Source of the DNA: an uncultured Collinsella sp.
Lineage (GTDB): Bacteria; Actinomycetota; Coriobacteriia; Coriobacteriales; Coriobacteriaceae
DNA: 64,000 nucleotides
Assembly (NCBI GenBank): GCA_900758475.1
Contig: CAAERQ010000009.1
Location: 1-64,000, forward strand
Reading direction: 5' to 3'
Shown: one piece after another, positions 37,736 through 44,220 of the stretch
Layout of the letters: every line of letters starts with the position of its first letter
Numbering within the stretch: the first letter of the stretch is position 1
Program-made: the position numbers and the translations under genes
The notes under the pieces: generated by a model
Told to the model about the DNA's origin: nothing
The model's database searches: none
What the model saw: only the letters and a program-made list of their open reading frames with translations

Positions 37736-38395
37736 ATGAAAAACGTTCTGTGCTTTGGTGACAGCAATACCTATGGCTATGATCCGGCTGGTATGCGCGA
37801 TGGCACCGCGGTGCGCTATGCGCAGGATGTGCGCTGGTGCGGCGTGGCGCAGCGTGACCTGGGCGAGGGCTGGCATGTGATTGAGGAGGGGCTCAACGGC
37901 CGCACGACGGTGCGCGACGATATGTGCCATCTGGACACTAACCTTAACGGTGTTCGCGCGCTTCCGATGCTGCTCGAGGCCCATAAGCCACTGGACGCCA
38001 TTGTGATCATGCTGGGCACCAACGACTGTAAGACGGTCTTTAACGTGACGGCTTCCGATATCGCTCGTGGCGCCATGGCGCTGATTCGCGCCGTCCGCGC
38101 GTTTCCGTGGACCGACGCTGCGCCTTGTCCGCGCATTCTGCTGATGGCTCCTATCAAGATCAAGCCGCAGATCGCCGATGTGTATATGACCGACTTTGAC
38201 GAGCATTCCGTCGAGGCATCTGAGCATTTTGGCGAGTACTATGCGCACGTGGCAGAGCAGTTTGGCTGCGACTTTTTGAATGCCGCCGATTTTGCCGAGC
38301 CGGGCGATATCGACTATCTGCATATGATGCCCGAAAGTCACGAGAGCCTGGGCCACGCCGTGGCAGCCAAGCTCAAAGAGATGCTCGGTGAGTAG
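37736..38395 (+). CDS. SGNH/GDSL-family hydrolase
   Basis: A 219-aa cytoplasmic esterase-like protein. Block I is FGDSNTYG with Ser10, block III GTND with Asn96, and block V DYLH with Asp193 and His196, so the catalytic set is complete. It resembles arylesterase/acyl-CoA thioesterase-like members such as the Mycobacterium smegmatis acyltransferase type. The substrate is unknown. GGGGAGC lies before the chosen ATG; the frame opens 32 codons upstream across a terminator and that part is not used. Confidence 0.85.
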   Translation: MKNVLCFGDSNTYGYDPAGMRDGTAVRYAQDVRWCGVAQRDLGEGWHVIEEGLNGRTTVRDDMCHLDTNLNGVRALPMLLEAHKPLDAIVIMLGTNDCKTVFNVTASDIARGAMALIRAVRAFPWTDAAPCPRILLMAPIKIKPQIADVYMTDFDEHSVEASEHFGEYYAHVAEQFGCDFLNAADFAEPGDIDYLHMMPESHESLGHAVAAKLKEMLGE

Positions 38396-38404
38396 CGCGA
38401 CCCC

Positions 38405-38715
38405 AAGCCACCACAAAGGTACCTTTGCGGTGGCTTGATTCGTCTGTTTGTCTTGATCTGTAACAGCTGTAAGGCCGAAAACGGGCTAGATGTTACAGAT
38501 TGAGATTATTTAGGTCGATATCGGTCGTTTGTCTCGATCTGTAACATCTAGGGTCGATTTTGCCGAGTTACTGTTACAGATCGAGATTGTCTTCTCAGCG
38601 GAATTTGAATATCTCGATCTGTAACAGGTGGGCCGAAAAATGGGCTCTAACTGTTACAGATCGAGATGTTTGTGGAAGCCGCCGCAAAGGTGTCTGTCGC
38701 CTTTGCGGCGGTTTT
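38405..38715. repeat. cluster of five palindromes at the host-prophage boundary
   Basis: Two outer palindromes are nearly alike: AAGCCACCACAAAGG with its partner (38405-38436), and AAGCCGCCGCAAAGG with its partner (38676-38714), the latter followed by TTTT. Between them lie three units whose arms are ATCTGTAACA-type: 38451-38505 (15 of 18 paired), 38532-38586 (15-bp perfect TCTCGATCTGTAACA arms) and 38611-38667 (17-bp perfect arms). There is no gene. The first outer palindrome may terminate the SGNH gene transcript. The prophage integrase gene ends 70 bp further on. Confidence 0.85.
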
Positions 38716-38784
38716 GGGCTGCGAATCTTAATACTGCCACCACTAACGGCGTGCCATCTACCTGCGGCTTTGCGAGGGAATATC

Positions 38785-39912
38785 CTAACTAATCCCAAGC
38801 GCGTCGAAGGCGGCGCGGACGACCTGCTCGGCGGTGGGGCGGATGTAGTGCCTACCCGACACGCCGGGGAGGGCGTGGCCCATCAGCATCTCGATGAGGT
38901 CCCACGGCAGGCGAAGCTCGACCTCCGCTATCGTACGCCAGGAGGTGCGGAGGTTCGACCACGGGATGTGCTCGATGCCGCGGGCGGCGCAGAGTTTCCG
39001 CCAGCGGTCGTTGCAAATGCTCCGGTTCATGGGCAGCCCGTCGCCCCGGTCGCTCAGCCACTCGCGGCCATCGGCGGCGCGGGCGGCCGCTATCTCGACG
39101 AGGCGGTCGGCGGCCTGCGGTAGGATCACGACGGTGCGGGCGGACTTGGCGGTCTTGAGGGCGCCCACCGGCTCGGTGCCGGACTGCTGCATCTGGCGGC
39201 AGATGTCGGCGGAGGCGAGGACGGTGCCGCTACGCTCCCAGCGCAATACCTCCTCGGTGCGCACGCCCAGCGACTCGCCCGAGCGGCAGGAGCCGAAGCA
39301 CGCGAGGATGAACGCGGGCTCCAGGGGGTTGCCGCGCAGCTCGTCGAGGACGCCCAGGGCCTCGTCGAGGGTGTAGACGCGCTTCGAGCGCTCGCGGGTC
39401 TTGCGGGTGGGCATGGTGTACCTGACGCTGGCGGCGAACGGGTCGAGCGGCAGGCGGATGAAGGTCGAGACGCAGGCGTAGACCTTGCGCAGGGTGAGCA
39501 GGGCGGTATCGGCGGTGGCGGCGGGCAGCGTCAGCAGCCAGTCCTGCAGCTCGACGGCGCGCAGCTGGTCGACGGGCATTGCGCCCCAGCGGGGTCCGAC
39601 GTAGTTTCTCCACGAGCGCAGCACGAGGTCGCGGGTGTTGGGGGCGAGCGTCCCCGCCTCGACCTGTGCGGCCATCTTGGGGACGAGCCACGTCTCGTAG
39701 GCCTTGGCTATGGTGGGCACGGGCGCGTCGTCGGCGTGCTCGACGTGGATGCGGTCGAGCTCCGCGCACGCCTCGCGGTAGGTGCCGTACACGGTCTTGG
39801 TCTTGCGCCTGCGGCCTTGCGGCGTGTTCTGCATCCAGCGCAGGACGTACTTCTTGCCGCGCCTCATCTCGGTCACGGAGCCCCAGACGCGGCGGTGCTG
39901 CTTCTTTGTCAT
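38785..39912 (-). CDS. int: phage integrase, tyrosine recombinase
   Basis: A 375-aa site-specific recombinase. An N-terminal arm-binding region (GSVTEMRRGKKYVLRW, a typical AP2-like beta sheet) and a core-binding domain (about residues 65-165) precede the catalytic domain. Arg210 (FGSCRSGES), Lys253 or Lys256, Arg322 (SNLRTSW), His346 (MGHA) and Tyr356 (RHYIRP) are visible. Box II lacks the first His of HxLR, which is Ser319 here. It integrates and, with an excisionase, excises the prophage. The ATG has only a weak ribosome binding site. Confidence 0.92.
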   Translation of the reverse strand: MTKKQHRRVWGSVTEMRRGKKYVLRWMQNTPQGRRRKTKTVYGTYREACAELDRIHVEHADDAPVPTIAKAYETWLVPKMAAQVEAGTLAPNTRDLVLRSWRNYVGPRWGAMPVDQLRAVELQDWLLTLPAATADTALLTLRKVYACVSTFIRLPLDPFAASVRYTMPTRKTRERSKRVYTLDEALGVLDELRGNPLEPAFILACFGSCRSGESLGVRTEEVLRWERSGTVLASADICRQMQQSGTEPVGALKTAKSARTVVILPQAADRLVEIAAARAADGREWLSDRGDGLPMNRSICNDRWRKLCAARGIEHIPWSNLRTSWRTIAEVELRLPWDLIEMLMGHALPGVSGRHYIRPTAEQVVRAAFDALGIS

Positions 39913-39967
39913 ATAATCAGATCCGTTCAGATCGCGGGCTTATTCTCCGTTTCGCCCGGTTCTGACC

Positions 39968-40050
39968 ACGGCCCCGTCTCACGTTCCAAAGTGCAGGGGC
40001 CGTCTCCTTAGTCTCGGGGCCGCGGCATCAGCCTGCGGTCCCGAGATTTT
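39968..40050 (+). other. two hairpins between integrase and immunity genes
   Basis: ACGGCCCC (39968-39975) pairs with GGGGCCGT (39996-40003). TCTCGGGGCCGC (40012-40023) pairs with GCGGTCCCGAGA (40035-40046) with one mismatch and is followed by TTTTT on the + strand, so it could terminate rightward transcription towards the immunity genes. Confidence 0.5.
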
Positions 40051-40066
40051 TCGTTTTCATGGGCAT
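40028..40066 (-). CDS. possible 12-aa leader-like micropeptide
   Basis: MPMKTKNLGTAG is preceded by TAGGGAGGTG, a strong ribosome binding site touching the start codon. The ORF runs into one arm of the hairpin at 40012-40046, an arrangement that resembles a leader peptide coupled to an RNA structure. It lies upstream of int on the same strand. So small an ORF could be chance. Confidence 0.3.
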   Translation of the reverse strand: MPMKTKNLGTAG

Positions 40067-40073
40067 CACCTCC

Positions 40074-40190
40074 CTAGATGTAGACGCATGGGGTCTCGCC
40101 CTCGACGGTGTAGCCGAGCCTCGCGCCTAGGTTCCAGCTGCGCGCGGGACGGCTTTTTTGTTTTTCAGCCCGTGATGTGCGCCGCAGCAA
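40074..40190 (-). CDS. possible small ORF overlapping the next leftward gene
   Basis: A frame ending ARLGYTVEGETPCVYI has the look of a real protein C-terminus. It opens from a TTG inside the 3' end of the neighbouring gene and would give 38 aa. No ribosome binding site is evident, and an A-rich stretch in its first third is unlike coding sequence. Its role is unknown. Confidence 0.25.
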   Translation of the reverse strand: MLRRTSRAEKQKSRPARSWNLGARLGYTVEGETPCVYI

Positions 40191-40560
40191 AGCCTGCCAC
40201 GACGGACAGCAGCGCTATCGCGGCCTCCCTCATGAATACCGACCTGCCGCGCCGTCTCTCATCTTCGGCCCTCGCCGCGGCCCAGCGGTCGCGCCTTTCT
40301 CTGTAGGCCTCCGCCTCGGCGGCATAGCGCCTGCCCTTTGCGGCGATGCGGAACGTGCAGGCGGTGGACGTGTTGAACATGAGGTCGCGGATGTAACCCA
40401 GCTCCTCCAGCTCCAGCGCCTCGTCCCTCCGGCTGAAAGTCCTGTTCCTGACCATCTCCCCGAGCGTCTCCTCGAGCGAGGGCGTTAAGGGGATGAAACG
40501 ATACTCGTCGACGTAGCCGGAATAGTCCGGCTCTATTTCGCGCTTGGAGAAGATATGCAC
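40165..40560 (-). CDS. phage protein of unknown function with C-terminal membrane helix
   Basis: A 131-aa protein: a soluble, acidic N-terminal part, a highly charged Arg/Glu-rich helix (about residues 75-105) and a single C-terminal hydrophobic helix (AAIALLSVVAGFAAAHI), so a tail-anchored topology. The start is a GTG with AAGGAAGGAG 5 nt upstream. It sits next to the repressor on the same strand and is likely expressed in the lysogen, perhaps in superinfection exclusion or immunity; that is inference. The 5' end overlaps by 6 nt a tiny rightward ORF. Confidence 0.6.
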   Translation of the reverse strand: MHIFSKREIEPDYSGYVDEYRFIPLTPSLEETLGEMVRNRTFSRRDEALELEELGYIRDLMFNTSTACTFRIAAKGRRYAAEAEAYRERRDRWAAARAEDERRRGRSVFMREAAIALLSVVAGFAAAHITG

Positions 40561-40650
40561 GACGACTCCTTCCTTCGACAGCTCATCATCGTGATCGTGT
40601 TCTGGACCATCGGGTGGCTCATCGGCATGGCGACTACCGGCCGCCTCTAG
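40555..40650 (+). CDS. tiny membrane peptide A of a tandem pair
   Basis: A 31-aa peptide, MHDDSFLRQ followed by a hydrophobic helix (LIIVIVFWTIGWLIGM) and TTGRL. GGAGA lies 7 nt before the ATG. The next ORF is a diverged copy with start, hydrophobic core and stop aligned, which argues for protein-level conservation. The ORF opposes two leftward genes. Possible roles are a small toxin-like or superinfection-exclusion peptide; none can be shown from sequence. Confidence 0.45.
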   Translation: MHDDSFLRQLIIVIVFWTIGWLIGMATTGRL

Positions 40651-40658
40651 GAGAAGAA

Positions 40659-40757
40659 ATGCACGACGAATGCTCCTTCCTCCGGGGCCGCATCATCGCG
40701 ATCGCGTTTGGCCTCCTCGGGCACCTGCTCGCGCTCGCGTACCTCGGGCGCATCTAA
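40659..40757 (+). CDS. tiny membrane peptide B of a tandem pair
   Basis: A 32-aa peptide, MHDECSFLRGR, then a hydrophobic helix (IIAIAFGLLGHLLALAYL) and GRI. It aligns with the preceding ORF over its whole length with one in-frame codon insertion. Ribosome site GGAGAAGA precedes the ATG and overlaps the end of peptide A. It points towards the 3' end of the repressor gene. Confidence 0.45.
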   Translation: MHDECSFLRGRIIAIAFGLLGHLLALAYLGRI

Positions 40758-40794
40758 AGGCATCGAATTCGACGCCTTTGAAATCGGCGCTCCT

Positions 40795-41424
40795 CTAGCC
40801 CCTCTCGTCCCGCTCGCCCATGTACCAGACCACGCGGCCCTTGCAGGTGACGGGGGAGTCGCCCGGCCCGGCGAGGATGTCGTCGTACTCGCCGCTGTGG
40901 CTGTCCGCCGTGAGCATGACCGTGGAGCGGCCCCGGGTGTAGTTGCGCACCACGGCGCCGTAGTCGGACGTCTCGGCGAGCACGGGCTGGCCGTTGACCG
41001 GCTCCATGTCGGGGTCGACCAGCAGCAGGGCGTCGTGGGGGAAGCGGTTGTCCATGCACCCTCCCTGGGCGTGGACCATGAAGCCGCGCGGGTGCGCGTC
41101 GGCGATGGAGGCGGGGACCTCGACCTCGTCGGCGAGGTTCCCCTCGTCGCACGGCTCGCCCATGTGCGCGAAGCCCAGCAGGGGGACCATGCGCGAGGTG
41201 CCGCTGATCGCGGCCTCGGTGGCGTCCTCTCCCATGAGTTCGGCGACCGTGGTATCGAAGAGGTCGGCGAGTTGCTCAAGCCGGTACATTCTCGGTTGAG
41301 ATTTGCCCGACTCCCACGATGCAACGGCGGCCTTGGTGACCTTCGGGTTGAGTCTGTTTCCGACGTCCTCCTGGTTCCAATTACGCGCCTCACGCAGGGC
41401 TCTTACTCGGTTTGCGAAACTCAT
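40795..41424 (-). CDS. CI-like phage repressor (HTH plus S24 peptidase-like domain)
   Basis: A 209-aa repressor. Residues 1-65 are an XRE-type helix-turn-helix (NWNQEDVGNRL, TKAAVASWESGKSQP). Residues 100-205 match the LexA/CI S24 domain by pattern. At the place of the nucleophilic Ser of the usual GDSM the sequence is GGCM, Cys123, and at the place of the general-base Lys it is Arg160 (AVVRNY). GAAGGAGGGTCC precedes the ATG. It should hold the prophage silent by binding the operators upstream; self-cleavage may be lost or altered. Confidence 0.85.
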   Translation of the reverse strand: MSFANRVRALREARNWNQEDVGNRLNPKVTKAAVASWESGKSQPRMYRLEQLADLFDTTVAELMGEDATEAAISGTSRMVPLLGFAHMGEPCDEGNLADEVEVPASIADAHPRGFMVHAQGGCMDNRFPHDALLLVDPDMEPVNGQPVLAETSDYGAVVRNYTRGRSTVMLTADSHSGEYDDILAGPGDSPVTCKGRVVWYMGERDERG

Positions 41425-41435
41425 GGACCCTCCTT

Positions 41436-41530
41436 CGGTTAAACGTAATTTAATTCTAATTAAAGAAAAATTGATTTATAGATAATTTTAAGTTGACCCG
41501 CGGTCAAATAAGGTTTAACCTTTAGTCAAC
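41436..41530. promoter_or_regulatory. divergent operator-promoter region between repressor and Cro-like gene
   Basis: An AT-rich 120-bp gap holds palindromes TTGACC-CGC-GGTCAA (41493-41507) and AAGGTT-T-AACCTT (41510-41522), plus a half site GGTTAAAC (41437-41444). TTGACC with TAACCT 17 bp on could be the rightward early promoter; leftward -35/-10-like sequences overlap it. This is where repressor and Cro would compete. Confidence 0.6.
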
Positions 41531-41544
41531 GAAAGGAGGAGCAC

Positions 41545-41748
41545 ATGCAAAGCTTGCAGGAGTACCGAGAGGCAGGCGTCGAGCGTTTCCAAAAGAAGAA
41601 CATCGCCGCAGCTCTTGGAATCTCTTTACCGGCATACGACGCTCTCGAGAACGACCAGGAGCACCGTATGAACCCTGCCAGAGCAAAGGCGCTCGGGGAA
41701 CACTTCGGAGTTGACCCGACTATTTTTTTAGCTGAGAAGTCAAATTAG
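41545..41748 (+). CDS. Cro-like small HTH protein
   Basis: A 67-aa protein with a compact helix-turn-helix (KKNIAAALGISLPAYDALEND) typical of Cro-type DNA-binding proteins; no other domain. AAGGAGGAGC precedes the ATG. It is the first rightward gene, divergent from the repressor, so it probably acts as the lytic-side switch. A palindrome overlaps its stop codon. Confidence 0.7.
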   Translation: MQSLQEYREAGVERFQKKNIAAALGISLPAYDALENDQEHRMNPARAKALGEHFGVDPTIFLAEKSN

Positions 41749-41755
41749 ATTTGAC
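41739..41755. promoter_or_regulatory. 17-bp palindrome GTCAAAT-TAG-ATTTGAC
   Basis: A perfect palindrome over the stop codon of the Cro-like gene. Its half site GTCAAAT also occurs at 41503-41509 in the main operator, so it is a candidate extra binding site for the repressor or Cro. Confidence 0.5.
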
Positions 41756-41775
41756 CAAACGAAACGGAGAGAACC

Positions 41776-41886
41776 ATGAACGAGAACTACATCGACATCG
41801 AGCTGGGCGGCTGGAACATCCCCGAGGCCATCACGGTCGAGGCCGAGCCCGCCGAGGCCCGCGACTTTTCCGACTTCGAGCTGTAG
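41776..41886 (+). CDS. 36-aa acidic peptide of unknown function
   Basis: MNENYIDIELGGWNIPEAIT followed by an acidic tail ending DFSDFEL. GGAGAG precedes the ATG by 5 nt. The acidic composition and place right after the Cro-like gene recall small phage antirepressor or anti-host factors, but no family is recognised. Confidence 0.45.
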   Translation: MNENYIDIELGGWNIPEAITVEAEPAEARDFSDFEL

Positions 41887-41912
41887 GGGAGGACGACATG
41901 GGAGACGAACTG

Positions 41913-42275
41913 CTAGGGCTGCGGCCAGATGTAGGGGGCGAGGACGGCGGCGATCGCGAAGACCAGCGAGAGCGCCGCGATGGCGAGGCTGAGGATGTTC
42001 ACCTTCCTCGACTGCTCCGCCTGCACGGCGGCATTCCGTCGCTGTTCCGCGAGCTCGTCGTCGTACCTGCGGGAGTACTCGCGGAAGGCCTCCAGCTGGG
42101 CGCGGTTCAGCTCTATCGCCTCTCGCAGGAGCCTGAGCGGCTCGGCCTCGACGGTCTCGGCTCCCATGGCGCGCCGCGTTGCCGAGGGGGTGTCCTCGAT
42201 GTCCTCTAGGAAGCCGCTCGCCCGTTCTATCAGGGTGCTGAGACGCTCCGATGCGTTCTCGAAGGGGTTGCTCAT
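41913..42275 (-). CDS. coiled-coil protein with C-terminal membrane helix
   Basis: A 120-aa protein on the strand opposite to its neighbours. Residues 5-85 are charged and helical (SERLSTLIERASGFLEDI; REAIELNRAQLEAFREY), and a hydrophobic helix near the C-terminus (ILSLAIAALSLVFAIAAVLA) anchors it. The ATG follows AGAGGACAG. The long open frame upstream is not used. Being leftward within the early operon, it may be expressed from the prophage as a lysogenic accessory gene. Confidence 0.55.
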   Translation of the reverse strand: MSNPFENASERLSTLIERASGFLEDIEDTPSATRRAMGAETVEAEPLRLLREAIELNRAQLEAFREYSRRYDDELAEQRRNAAVQAEQSRKVNILSLAIAALSLVFAIAAVLAPYIWPQP

Positions 42276-42318
42276 CACATCTGTCCTCTCTCTCGGGGTC
42301 GTTGTAGCGGGTATCGCC

Positions 42319-42435
42319 ATGCGTTCGAGGATAACGCTTCTGCTTGGTGCCGGGGCGGCGTTCCCGGTGGCCGTGCTGAGTGCCGAGGAAATGTATCTGA
42401 ACGGCTGGAAAGCCGGGAAACGGAGGAAGTCATGA
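42319..42435 (+). CDS. small membrane peptide
   Basis: A 38-aa peptide with one hydrophobic segment (ITLLLGAGAAFPVAVLS) and a basic tail (GWKAGKRRKS). Its stop overlaps the next start as ATGA, a sign of coupling. No good ribosome binding site precedes this ATG; a TTG at 42268 would add a second hydrophobic segment but overlaps the leftward gene start. Confidence 0.35.
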   Translation: MRSRITLLLGAGAAFPVAVLSAEEMYLNGWKAGKRRKS

Positions 42436-42755
42436 AAACCAAGAGGGAGAACATCAGGTACGAGGCGCGCGGGAAGTCCTTCGAGATCGAGTGCCCGCAG
42501 GGCTTCTCGGGCATCGAGGCCATCGTCTGCTGGTGCGACGCCGGCGGCGGCTGGCACCACGAGGCCTTCGAGTCGTTCCTCGACGCCCGCGGGCGCCTGG
42601 ACGGGCTGCTGCGCGGCGAGGCGGTCATGGCCTACGTCCAGCGCACGGTCTGCATGAACACCGCCGACGCCATCGACCCCGGCATCCAGCCGGTTGAGGT
42701 CGGCCTCGCTGCGGGCGAGTGGGTCATGTATCAACTGCAGAAAGGGCGTGAGTAG
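42432..42755 (+). CDS. phage protein of unknown function
   Basis: A 107-aa soluble protein with IECPQGFSGIEAIVCWCDAG and a C-terminal alpha-beta pattern. No motif is recognised. CGGAGGAAG lies directly upstream of the ATG. It is in the early operon between tiny genes. Confidence 0.6.
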   Translation: MKTKRENIRYEARGKSFEIECPQGFSGIEAIVCWCDAGGGWHHEAFESFLDARGRLDGLLRGEAVMAYVQRTVCMNTADAIDPGIQPVEVGLAAGEWVMYQLQKGRE

Positions 42756-42757
42756 CG

Positions 42758-43045
42758 ATGGGTAAGCGGGTCCGCTACGACTTCGAGCTTGTCGACGGCT
42801 CCTATGTCGAGACCGACAAGAGTGCCGCGTTCCGTATCTCGGAGACGTTCGGCTTCACCAACGAGAAGCACATCAAGATTTTGGAGAAGGGCACCGAGAA
42901 GCTGGGAAAGCTCGACGGGACCGAGTACTACATCGCCTCGCCCGTGACGTTCGCCCTGTACGGGCGAGTCTACTTCACGCTGGGCAACTCGCTCGTCTAC
43001 ATGCCCGGCCTGGAGGAAGTCTACCTGGGCGGCGATGGGCGATGA
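42758..43045 (+). CDS. phage protein of unknown function
   Basis: A 95-aa soluble protein with alternating short beta-like segments (RYDFELVDGSYVETD; YYIASPVTFALYGRVYF). It starts 2 nt after the previous stop, and its own stop overlaps the next start (ATGA). No family is recognised. Confidence 0.55.
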   Translation: MGKRVRYDFELVDGSYVETDKSAAFRISETFGFTNEKHIKILEKGTEKLGKLDGTEYYIASPVTFALYGRVYFTLGNSLVYMPGLEEVYLGGDGR

Positions 43046-43206
43046 GCAAGTTCTGTCAGGCGGTTCGCCTCGTGGTCGCCATCGTCGTCACCACGCCGCT
43101 CGTTCTGGTCGTCGCGGCGCTCGCGCTGGTCGAGTGCCTCTTGAGGATGGTTTCCGGGTCGTTGACAAGGCTCGGCATCTCAATCCTCAGAACTCTGTCC
43201 GCATAG
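43042..43206 (+). CDS. 54-aa membrane peptide
   Basis: A strongly hydrophobic helix (LVVAIVVTTPLVLVVAALAL) near the N-terminus is followed by an amphipathic basic tail. It is coupled to the previous gene by an ATGA overlap. Function unknown; one of several membrane micropeptides in this operon. Confidence 0.5.
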   Translation: MSKFCQAVRLVVAIVVTTPLVLVVAALALVECLLRMVSGSLTRLGISILRTLSA

Positions 43207-43318
43207 CGGCGATAGGCCCCGCTCCCGGGGCGGCACCGTTGCCCCGCGGCTCTCCAATAACCATCCGCGGGGACGTTCCCTACCGGTGCCGTGCCGGGGG
43301 CGAGGCCCCGAAACCGAC

Positions 43319-43357
43319 AAAAAAAGAGCCGCCCGGTGTGGAAAGCGGGGACGGCTC
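43319..43357 (-). terminator. possible leftward terminator
   Basis: On the - strand GAGCCGTCCCCG and CGGGCGGCTC pair with a two-base bulge and are followed by TTTTTTT. No obvious leftward gene precedes it, so it may stop antisense transcription. The 170 bp between the flanking genes holds nothing else I can name. Confidence 0.4.
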
Positions 43358-43379
43358 CAGACCTGAAAGGAGGTCACTC

Positions 43380-43628
43380 ATGGATTCTAGCAGAGCCAAA
43401 ACGTTCCAGCAGATGGCCGACGAGCTTGGCATCAGGCACAAGCTGATGTACACGCTGCGCGAGGCGTCGAGGGTGACGGGGGTGCCATACGACACGCTGC
43501 GCATCGAGTGCAAGGCGGGCCGCCTGCGCTCGCAGCTGCCCGAGGGGCGCAAGGTGGGGCGCATGGTGCGCCCGGAATGGGTGGAGCAGTGGATTGAGGA
43601 GGGAACGCATGGCATCGAGGCTGCTTAG
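43380..43628 (+). CDS. excisionase-like/MerR-type helix-turn-helix protein
   Basis: An 82-aa DNA-binding protein. REASRVTGVPYDTLRIECKAGRL is the winged helix-turn-helix of the excisionase/MerR-like type, followed by VRPEWVEQWIEEG, the usual C-terminal end of such domains. AAAGGAGGTCACTC precedes the ATG. It may act as the excisionase that directs the integrase, or as an early regulator. Confidence 0.65.
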   Translation: MDSSRAKTFQQMADELGIRHKLMYTLREASRVTGVPYDTLRIECKAGRLRSQLPEGRKVGRMVRPEWVEQWIEEGTHGIEAA

Positions 43629-43749
43629 GTGCGCTGGGTTCGTTGCGCTCCTGTTCGTGGTGAACGCGCTCATGCCCTACGTCCTGCGGGCGATGCTGCT
43701 CGCGGCGGATGGTATCCGCGTGGCGCTCGGGATGGGGTCGGTACTGTGA
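43609..43749 (+). CDS. 46-aa membrane peptide
   Basis: It starts inside the end of the HTH gene and its stop overlaps the rusA start (GTGA). A hydrophobic helix (CAGFVALLFVVNALMPYVL) dominates. GAGGAGGGA lies just upstream of the ATG. Function unknown. Confidence 0.45.
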   Translation: MASRLLRCAGFVALLFVVNALMPYVLRAMLLAADGIRVALGMGSVL

Positions 43750-44204
43750 TCGGCAGGCGATTCGCGTTCACCGTCCCGTTCGTGGCGGGCAAGCAGCGCC
43801 ACAGGCTCGACCGCAGGCACGCCCGGATGTACACGCCCGACGAGACCATCCGCAACGAGGCCGCCATCCGCGACGCGGCGCTCGGGGCCATACGGGAGGC
43901 GTACCCGAAGCTCGAGGGGCTGCTGTTCCCGTTCAGGGTACCCGTCGCGGTGCGCATTGACGTGTACGAGCCGCTGCCCAAATCGAGGCCGAAGCGCGTC
44001 ACGTCGGAGCCAAACACGTTCAAGCCGGACGCGGACAACATCGCCAAGCTTGTGATGGACGGGATGAACGGGGCGGTCTGGGGCGACGACAGCCAGGTGG
44101 CCGAGGTCCACGTGGTCAAGTGGCCCCGTCGTCGCGGCATCGAGCCGCACATGGACATACAGGTATATCGCGGCTGGGCAGACCCAGCCGAAGAGAAAAA
44201 GTAG
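43746..44204 (+). CDS. rusA: RusA family Holliday junction resolvase
   Basis: A 152-aa endonuclease. KPDADNIAKLVMDGMNGAVW followed by GDDSQV is the RusA signature, with metal-binding Asp95, Asp97, Asp114 and Asp115. It cleaves four-way DNA junctions made during phage recombination and replication. The open frame begins much earlier, but the GTG overlapping the previous stop fits family length. Located two genes before the Bet-type recombinase. Confidence 0.87.
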   Translation: MIGRRFAFTVPFVAGKQRHRLDRRHARMYTPDETIRNEAAIRDAALGAIREAYPKLEGLLFPFRVPVAVRIDVYEPLPKSRPKRVTSEPNTFKPDADNIAKLVMDGMNGAVWGDDSQVAEVHVVKWPRRRGIEPHMDIQVYRGWADPAEEKK

Positions 44205-44220
44205 AAACGGAGATTAAGCA

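Noticed and set aside
38451..38667. Repeats at the prophage boundary as a CRISPR array
   Set aside because: Units are inverted, spacing is irregular, loops are related to each other, and there are no cas genes.
40647..41393. 248-aa minus-strand frame over the repressor gene
   Set aside because: It overlaps the repressor in another frame; Arg/Ser/Pro-rich translation without a motif, while the repressor frame has clear HTH and S24-like regions.
41980..42300. 5' part of a 151-aa plus-strand frame opposite the coiled-coil membrane gene
   Set aside because: Ser/Arg-rich antisense shadow; only its last 38 codons, downstream of the leftward gene, are kept as a possible peptide.
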